A stretch of DNA of 64,000 nucleotides from Aedes albopictus. Lineage: Eukaryota > Arthropoda > Insecta > Diptera > Culicidae. A model generated the notes under the pieces. The model saw only the letters and a program-made list of their open reading frames with translations. It was not told the origin of the DNA and searched no databases. The DNA lies in the NCBI RefSeq assembly GCF_035046485.1, contig NC_085137.1, positions 341,486,505-341,550,504 on the forward strand, written 5' to 3'. Both the position numbers and the translations under genes were made by a program. Of this stretch, positions 56,865 through 64,000 are shown piece by piece. The number at the start of each line of letters is the position of its first letter. Positions within the stretch are counted from its first letter, which is position 1.

Positions 56865-57975
56865 ATTACCCAAGAATTCCTCCAGGCGTTCATCGAAAAT
56901 TCCTCCAGAATTCCCTCAGAAATTCATCGTGATACCTCTATGAGTTCCCAGGGAATGCCTCAGGACTTCCCGTGAAACTCTTCAGGAGTTTCCCAGCATT
57001 ATCTCGAAAATTTCTTCAGGTGTTATGCTGGAATTGTTTCACGAGTTCTTCTTTACTTAAAGAACCTTTCTTATGATCCTGCAGAAGTTCCTTGGGAATT
57101 CCCTCGAAAAATCCTCAGGAATTTTTCCGGAAATTCCCAGAAGATTCCACGGGAGTCCCCCAAGGATTTCTCCAGGCGTTCTCTTAAAATTTCCCAAGGA
57201 AGTTTTTCCAAGAAATTTCTTCTGGGATTCCTCCAGGAAGTTTTCTAAGGATTCCCCCAGGAATTTCTTCAGGGATTCTTCCAGTGATTTCTCTAGAGAT
57301 AGGGTTTCCTTCAGGGATTCCTTCAGGGATGCCCCCAAGGGACTCCTTCACGAATTCCTCAATGGATTACTCCATGGACTCATCCAGGAATTTATTCAGG
57401 TATTCCTCTAGGAATTTATTCAGGTATTCCTCCAGGAATTCCTCCAGAGCTCCCCCAGGAATTCATCCAAGATTTCCTCCAACAACTAATCGAAAGATTT
57501 CTTCAGTTTTCAAGGGATTCTTCCAGAAATTCCTTTAGGGATACCTCCAGAGTTTCCTCCAGAAATTCTTCCAGGGATTACTCCAAAAATTCCTCCAGAG
57601 AATTTCTCTGGGTAATTTTCCCGGGTAATTTCTCCAGAAATTCTTCCAGGAATACCTCCAGGAATTTTTCCATGAATAACTGCTAATTTATCTATGAATT
57701 CATCAAGGGATTCCTCTAGATATTACTCCACGGTATCCTCTAGATTTTTTTTCCAGGGGTTCCGCTTGGTATACCTCCAGGAATTCCTTCACAAATTTAT
57801 CCCGGAATACTTCAAGCAATTCCAACAGGGGTTCTTCCCGGGATTCTTCACAGGGATTCCTCCTGAAATTCTTCCAGGAATTCCAGCAGTCAATCTTCCA
57901 GGGATTCCTCCTGAAATTCTTCCTGGATATACTCCAGTATTTATTCCAGAAATTCCTCCACCAAATACTTAAGGT
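56865..57975 (+). repeat. Degenerate 12-bp repeat block 5 (plus orientation)
   Basis: This is the clearest block. Words such as aggaattcctccag, gggattcctcctgaaattct and tccagggattactcc follow each other in 12-bp steps. One frame (57694-57972) reads GIPPEILPGIPAVNLPGIPP, a 4-residue period matching 12 bp. Confidence 0.85.
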
Positions 57976-59080
57976 GTTTTTTGATTATACTGGCCATACC
58001 AATAAATGATATCGACGAAAAAGTTTACCAACATTTGATTTCATTACAGAAATACCGGCCGTGAACCTTAAAAATAAAAAAAAAAAGCATCGGTCTTTCA
58101 AAAGATGCGACGCACTCGTTGGCGTTCGTTTCGTACGATTGTGAGTCATAGACGTACGAACACATCGCATAGCAAAGGTTTACGATGCGATGGCATTTTT
58201 TGTAGCGCGTAAGCACACGTTCGCGATTAATTTCCACCACTGGCTGCATGACATTCTAGCCAACATGATACTCAGAAATGATCATATTTTGTTCCAGTTT
58301 TTCGCTGATTCTAGGAATCCTGGCGTGATTCGGTTTAAAAACTCACCTTCTATGAACTCAGATGGGGGATCGGTCCCGTCACCGAGGATTGCGGATGTGA
58401 TCTGCAAAAGTTACTGATCAGCATACTTCCTTACTTACTACGTTTACTGCTCCCATTCACTTGATGAAGTGTTCTTCGCGAAGTATAAAAAAAACGAATG
58501 CTTGTGAATAATGGATCGCGAAGATGCAAAAATGAATGCTCGCGAGGAAGATCCAATGCAACATTGGTGTCATGAAATCTGTGTACCATGCCTAAAGGGC
58601 TCCAGAAAAATGAACCGGACACTGGAAACCCTTTGAAATGCCCCTGGAATGCTATCAAACACTCCTAAAATCTCTAGGAACGTCCTTAAAACATTTCGTT
58701 GGATCCTACTCAGCCTTGTAAAATGCTTAGGGGTTAAACTCCTCCCATTACTGACCCTGTTGCCGAATCCAAGAAAACCCTTCCCTTGCCGCCTTTCCTG
58801 TGCACAGGCCTGCTTATTCTATTTGAATTTTGTAATCATCCATTTTCGTCAAATTGTAATATTTCAACAATGGTCAGTGACCATTGGTTACTGAACAATA
58901 TATTTAGCGATTATGTTTGTCCATGATTGTGAAAGTAGCAAAATAAAATGGTCAATGCTATGCTAAATTCATGACACTCACCAGCACTGGTCAATACCGA
59001 CGTAGATTACATTCAGCGTGCCTATTCATACTAACGCAACCTCTTACTTGGGTAAACTGGTTCAGCTTAAAATGAAAGTA
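57976..59080. other. Unassigned DNA
   Basis: A short relative of the GAAACNCTC low-complexity repeat lies at about 58610-58700. No gene is recognised. Confidence 0.35.
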
Positions 59081-59096
59081 GCAAATCATGGAATAT

Positions 59097-59270
59097 TTTA
59101 TCTGTATTAACGAGATTTTTAACCCTAGACTAGTTGATCTGGGGACCCACGCTTTACTTCCCTCCCGAAGGAAGAACCCACATTTTGTGAGTTTATCGGG
59201 AGTGGGAATCAATCCCAGGTCCTCGGCGTGATAGTCAAGTGTTCTAACCATCACACTAGGTCCACTCCAC
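59097..59270 (-). mobile_element. Feilai-like SINE, copy 3, with 12-bp TSD
   Basis: On the minus strand: gtggagtggacctagtgtga (box A region), box B in gggattgattcccactcccg, the body gttcttccttcgggaggga, and a 3' end taacgagatttttaa in mirror. The exact duplication atcatggaatat lies at 59085-59096 and 59271-59282, which fixes both ends at 174 bp. Confidence 0.9.
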
Positions 59271-59282
59271 ATCATGGAATAT

Positions 59283-59874
59283 CAAGTATGGAGTATGGAT
59301 CACGTTTTGTATTTTATGTGCTGTAAAAATATACCGTCAATTTTAGCACCCAATCGTTTAAAAGTGTGCATGGCAAATGGGGTGGCTACCTCGACATACC
59401 TAATAGGGACCGAATGATATACAGCCACGATGCAAGCTCCCCACTCACAGTTCTATCTGTCGTTCGATACCTACCCACTGACCCAATTAAAATTTTAGAA
59501 ACTTTCGCAATCGGGTTTCCATCGGCAAAAGCTTAGCGCCACAATTCCCATTCATTTTGCCAGACACCATGTCACGTCGTGATGTCAGATCGTGAGTAGC
59601 ATCTGCTGCTGTTGCTGCTGCACCCAAGTGCAATTCACCTTCTGCGGCCCTGGAGGGTGAACTTTTGACTTTAGGTGTTTCTGATCCGGGGTGCTTCATA
59701 TATCTAGCGATAGAAGCTGGATGGAACCGTTTAAGCCTTTGTGTTACTTTGTCTTCGAATGTTCAATCATAAAAGATGGTAGGACCGGCTGGAGAATGGG
59801 GTCACGACTGAGCAGCATTCATCAGTGCGGTTCTACATCTTCGTGACTTTGTCAGATTTTCTCAAGCTATGGTG
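59283..59874. other. Unassigned DNA
   Basis: The minus-strand frame at 59487-59699 contains an Ala-rich run from gctgctgttgctgctgc. No domain is recognised. Confidence 0.35.
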
Positions 59875-60378
59875 CCCGAGCAGAGTCTGACAACAAAATG
59901 ATAGCAAATCGAAAACTCGTTTTGTATTCAACAGCAAATTGGTATCACATTTTGATATCAGTTGGTCTTGACTAAATTTGATTTCAAACTTAGGTTTCGT
60001 TTTGCTGTCACTTCAAACTATTTAAAAAAAATAAGTTTTTAAGTTATTTCATATCTTCTAGGCAATCTTATATAATAACTTCAGGAATATACCATTAGTG
60101 TAGTTATCTTATGGCATTTGGAATTTGATATCAATCGAAAAACCCCTATATTTAACGATTTTTCCATTTTTTCGTACTGATAGCAAAAACAGTTATCAAT
60201 TTGCTATCACTGATAGCAGAAATTGTTTTCAACTTGCTGTTACGGGAACATTTTTCTGCTCTCATTTTTGATGTTTTAACCGTTAAAACGACCAAAACGA
60301 CAACAACCTGAGTTATCATAATTTGCAATATCACAACATCAAAATTTGTTTTCAATTTGCTGTCAGACTTTGCTCGGG
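59875..60378. mobile_element. 504-bp CCCGAGCA element, TG-flanked
   Basis: It starts cccgagcagagtctgacaac and ends gctgtcagactttgctcggg; TG lies on both sides (59873-59874, 60379-60380). Inside, gatagcaaa / tttgctatca and gttttcaa words repeat. No long frame is present. It belongs with the other CCC...GGG, 2-bp-duplicating elements. Confidence 0.8.
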
Positions 60379-60380
60379 TG

Positions 60381-60975
60381 GAGTCACATGTTGGTGGAAT
60401 AGGTATCCCTAGTATTTTCACCAATGATATTGATTGAATTTTTGATTGACAACCCCTTTTCAAATAGATAGAATCGGAAAAGTTGATCAGTTATGAATTG
60501 AAGAAATTAAAGTAAATTTGGGAAAAAAAATCAAGTACCGTAAGACACCAGTTGGTAATCAAAATTTGCATTCGCTAATCATACACGTTTACAAACTTTT
60601 TCTCCCTGCAAAACAAAAAAAAACACAATAAAGCGAGGCCATTAAACTCCCTTACTTTCTTCATGGCTTAAAAAAAGTTGTTAGCCAAGTTGTAATATTG
60701 GATATTCGGTTGTTTTTTTTTTTCTTTTTAAGAATCCAAACAAACCATCAGCATTTGATTGGAAAACTCCGAGCCCCAAGCCAATAATATGTATCCACTG
60801 TATCGGGCAAGCCTGATGTTTGCTATCACAGAGAGCTTTGCTAAATATAGGCAGTTGATTTGCATATTCTGCCCATGGCCAAGGGAAAGAAAAACTGGCA
60901 TTGTGGAGAAAAATCCCCTGGATTTCCATTTATTTTTTTATTTATTTTGATGCTCGGTTTTTGGCAAGGTTTTTG
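60381..60975. other. Unassigned DNA
   Basis: An inverted pair gttagccaagttg / gttagccaacaagcc-like DNA occurs at 60679 and 60975. No gene is recognised. Confidence 0.3.
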
Positions 60976-61218
60976 TTAGCCAACAAGCCAAAAAGAACCA
61001 ATAAAAGGAAAAAGCACTTGAGAACCTACATCAACATCAAGGATCACGCTTTCTGCAGTGGCTACTTTTTTGGGGATGAGTGAATGGAGCTGGTCAACGG
61101 ATAACAACACCGTTCTACATAAGTTGCTACAGCATTTCGCTTGTGAGGTACATAATCTGGAAACAATATCCAAACTTTTTCAATCCCGTTCAAGTTACAA
61201 AAAATGTCAATTTGGAAT

Positions 61219-61626
61219 CTACACACTAGACATAAAACAAGAGGTTAATTCATTCACAACTTCTTGCAATTGTAAGATCACGTGGAACAAGGACCACTTT
61301 ATCCCAATTAAGCAAAAGTGGAAACAACGAGGTGTGTGTTGATCTGCGTCAAAAAGAACTTCGAGCGCTGCCGTGGGAGTTGAATAGAACGCTCCAGACA
61401 TCACCATTAAGCACGTCCTTTGGAGATAGCTTAATTTTGTTTGGATTGTTCTTACTTCGCTCTTTTGCCACCATAAAAGACATACATAGGCCAAAATTGG
61501 CCGAACAACAGTTGTGTAAATCCATTGGATATACTTGGGTTTTAGACACCATGTTTTACCAAAGGTTCGCCGACATTGCCCGAAGGCCATACAAACTTTT
61601 TTGATTCTGAGCTGTGGGGTGTCCAA
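61219..61626 (-). pseudogene. LINE RT C-terminal frame
   Basis: A 135-codon frame with TTVVRPILAYVCLLWWQKSE, TIQTKLSYLQRTCLMVMSGA and TPTAALEVLFDADQ. This is the conserved region following the RT thumb in R1/LOA-type LINEs. The downstream part has drifted and ends at SCFMSSV. It is part of the decayed LINE and has no independent function. Confidence 0.8.
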
Positions 61627-61874
61627 AAAAGCGTGGAATCAAGAATAACTCCATCGTATTTTACCTGATCAGTCACATTTATTTCAGAATTAAAGAGACG
61701 CAAAGTTCGAACGCCATTACGTTTTCGCCTCTCCGTGAAAAGACAATAGATGTTTTATTCGGATTTACCGAAAGGCCAAATTGGCGACACCAGCCTTTAA
61801 CTACCTGAAGAGCGCTTTGCATCAGGTCAAAAAGGGTGCTAACGCACATACCGACTAACAATGTTAGGTAGATG

Positions 61875-62458
61875 TTTTTTTTTTTTTTTTTTTTTATAGA
61901 ATGAGATAATCTGCAACAGATACCCAAGAGGTGGTTCCTCGGGTGATGTGGGGATCGACCCACTAAAAACTCATTCTCTCTCTTCCTTACCTTCGCGGTA
62001 CGCCCGTTAGGGATGACTTCGAGAAGGGGGGGACCGTACATGAGTACACTCTAATAGTAAGCGATCCACCAGCTACCGCCTTAAGTTGTTCACTCTCCCC
62101 TGGAGGCTCGGGTCCTGGCTAGTACTTAGACTACCCGTTGAACTCAAGCTCCTGGATGGGGAAGGGGGGCCAACTCAACTAGCTGTTGTTCGGCTCGCCA
62201 TTTACTCTGTAGTTCAAGTACGATTCGAGAAACCGTGGAAGTAACGGAGTCCCACTTGTCCGCCCCCATATACATCCTTTCAACAATGTTGTCAGGCGTG
62301 ATATCTCTACTGCATACCTCCTGCATACTCGACCTTTGATCCACGAAACGTGGACATTCAAAGAGCACATGCTCCGCGGTCTCGTCGCAGTCTGCACACT
62401 CCGGACATGCGGGGGAGCCTGCGTGTCCGAATCTGTGCAGATACCACCTAAAGCACCC
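61875..62458 (-). mobile_element. 5'-truncated R1-like LINE 3' end with poly(A) and 14-bp TSD
   Basis: A 21-bp T run (61875-61895, poly(A) on the minus strand) and the exact duplication atgttaggtagatg (61861-61874, 62459-62472) define a target-primed insertion of 584 bp. The minus strand encodes HRFGHAGSPACPECADCDET and AEHVLFECPRFVDQRS, a Cys/His zinc-knuckle motif at the C-terminus of R1-type ORF2, ending LVELAPLPHPGA at 62144. The rest is 3' UTR. It has no RT of its own. Confidence 0.9.
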
Positions 62459-62502
62459 ATGTTAGGTAGATGTCGATGAAGCCATAAGTAGGAAAACCGC
62501 TA

Positions 62503-62760
62503 TTATTGAGTTGCTTCAATAGCGTATCTGCTACGAGATTCCACAAAAGCGGTGACAAGACTCCCCCTTGATGGGCATCCACAAACACTCAATTTCCTAA
62601 TCGCTGCTTGACGCAAAGTCGAGAAGAGATATTGGTTTTGAAGTACTTGGTAAATCCAATTTGAAATCATTGGAGATATACCATGACTCCGTGCGGCTTC
62701 CAATATGGCATCGAAAGGCACGTTGTCAAAGGGACCCTCGATATCTTAGAAAACACCAGA
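62503..62760 (-). pseudogene. LINE RT palm region with altered active site
   Basis: The minus strand reads PFDAILEAARSHGISPMISN, YLFSTLRQAAIRKLSVCGCP and, after a frame break, FPTYGFIDIY at about 62472-62500. The normal box is F/YADD; here it reads F-I-D-I, so the alanine and the second Asp are changed. The enzyme is dead independently of the insertion that follows it. Confidence 0.65.
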
Positions 62761-63270
62761 ACAATATTGCTTTTGAGTAAACGCTGTCTTGATATCGTAA
62801 ACAACTTTGTGTAAAAGTGGACACAGTGCACTTACCAGATTAGTAAGCATGTTGATTCACATGAAAAGGCACGTTGGCCAGATGAACATCACGGATGTGA
62901 TGATCAAAAATACGTTCTAAGCCTTTCAGAAAAAAAGAAGTCAAACAGATACGTCTGAAACTCTTTGCTTCATGACTTACAACTTACAACCCACTTTCGG
63001 AAAAAACATTAAAGTTTTATCCCGTCAGGATTTGGGAATATACCCTGTATTAAAACTGCAAACAAGTAGTTGTTTCAAAACATGTTTGACATGATCAAAT
63101 CCCTTCTGATGCAAAACAAAATGTATCCTATCTGCACCAGGAAATTTGAAAGGAGCAAAGCTATTTAGTGCCCACTCAATCAATTCTATAGTTACAATAC
63201 TCAGTACCGAAGCCACGGAATTGTAACTACAAGAACAGCAATAAGGTTCAACTGAAGATGAAATATCCAC

Positions 63271-63587
63271 TAGGGTGGCCCACTCTTATAGGAAAAACAA
63301 AAATTTTGAAAAATGCCAAGTCTTACCTCCTGAATCGGTTGTTTTGGGCTATGTACCAGAATTGAACGTAGCTTCTGGTAGCCCAAAAATCGTAAACTTA
63401 AAATTTCTGCATACATTTGACTTCGTTTACCCATACAAACTTCAAGCATTTTGAGCGCCCCCTTAGGCTTAATCGATTTTTCTCAAATTTTGAACGTAGC
63501 TTCTAGTGGTCCAAAACAACCGATTCAGGTGGTAAGACTTAGCATTTTTCAAAATTTTTGTTTTTCATATAAGTAGGGGCCACCCTA
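63271..63587. mobile_element. 317-bp hAT-like MITE with exact 8-bp TSD
   Basis: The ends tagggtggcccactcttat and ataagtaggggccacccta are TIRs, and the duplication atatccac lies at 63263-63270 and 63588-63595. An internal mirrored pair (gttttgggctatgtacc region and ccaaaacaaccgattca) makes most of it a foldback. It interrupts the minus-strand LINE. Confidence 0.85.
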
Positions 63588-64000
63588 ATATCCACACATT
63601 AAGAAAAGTATGAACTGAATAAGCATTGCAGTACCTCCTCATCAGAGGAAGTGAAATCGCCATTTGACAAACGAAGTTCGTTTACTCGTAAATCCTTAGA
63701 TTTCGCAAGGATTTTGTACAACCGACTGATTTCACTAAAACTGGGAGCATCTGTACAAAGGTTTTAGCAGCAGGATCGTTCAGCAGACCGGAGAGCTTTC
63801 CTGTATGCCTTGCGAGCCGACCTGAAAGCCTCCGATCCAGCCGAACGTCGTCTGTTGCAACTCTTTCTACATTGTTTCCTGAGCTTCGCCAGATCAAAGT
63901 TCCACCAAGGAATTCCTCTTGTGGTCATCACAGACCGCAGAAAGCAAACTTCCTCAAAAGCTTACACGATGAAGGCCGCTGCAGTATCAACGGCATCATC

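Larger units (their letters stand above)
60976..64000 (-). mobile_element. R1/LOA-type LINE, minus strand, broken
   Basis: Read on the minus strand from the window edge: a pre-RT segment (GKLSGLLNDPAAKTFVQML), the RT start (IELIEWALNSFAPFKFPGAD, HVLKQLLVCSFNTGYIPKS), PFDAILEAARSHGISP, RLS-like and GCPSRG (61-bp region at about 62570), the catalytic box at about 62475-62490, KGWCRQFGLSVNPNKT and IYTTVVRPILAYVCLLWWQK. Stops and frame changes occur throughout. It is interrupted by insertions at 61875-62458 and 63271-63587 and runs off the right edge. Confidence 0.8.

Overview
The window looks like a TE-rich stretch of an insect nuclear genome, most probably an Aedes-type culicine mosquito. The reasons are AT-rich DNA with almost no long open frames, tRNA-derived SINEs that I recognise as Feilai-like, RTE-type (JAM-like) and R1/LOA-type non-LTR retrotransposons, dense MITEs and foldback elements, and long blocks of a degenerate 12-bp repeat. 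The species call rests on recognition from memory, not on a search. Most of the short open frames are chance products of repeats.

Layout. 1-3082: a foldback element, a 386-bp TIR element, and a large head-to-head inverted pair of ~965-bp units, each carrying a spliced-looking fragment of unknown origin. 3083-7300: mostly unassigned DNA with a minus-strand tRNA-like SINE piece, a short foldback and copy A of a 615-bp element. 7470-10490: a decayed RTE retrotransposon that has lost its RT active-site block. 13440-19030: blocks of 12-bp repeat interrupted by foldbacks, including a 2.28-kb TTA-duplicating element inside a LINE 3' fragment. 20409-24525: a foldback, copy 1 of a large repeat family and a GGTAAGACGG element. 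25800-28592: GC-rich leader-like DNA with copy B of the 615-bp element, then a TA-flanked element. 31140-31465: the only convincing host gene, a two-exon secreted TIL-domain (Ascaris-type serine protease inhibitor) protein. 32302-38460: small MITEs, copy 2 of the large repeat with a precise 152-bp tandem array, and an RTE 3' fragment split by a hAT-like MITE. 39700-47745: LINE and SINE fragments, small MITEs and more 12-bp repeat. 49402-52588: nested MITEs and a hAT-like element holding a foldback that itself holds a MITE. 53902-57975: TA-flanked and foldback elements, a degenerate long-period repeat and another 12-bp block. 59097-64000: a SINE with a 12-bp TSD, a CCC..GGG element, and a minus-strand LINE broken by an R1-like insertion and a hAT-like MITE.

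How the parts relate. There is no operon-like or multi-gene system here. The structure is layered transposition: many boundaries can be fixed by target-site duplications (TSDs), and several insertions are nested. A recurring theme is a set of at least nine elements with CCC...GGG-type ends and 2-bp target duplications (AA, TT, TA, TG), in at least five sequence groups. They may share one mobilising transposase. The most useful items are the TIL gene, the fragment-carrying inverted pair, the two apparently identical 615-bp copies, the 152-bp array whose period is restored when its inserted MITE is removed, and the 12-bp repeat. All identities come from reading the sequence; no alignment or search was run.
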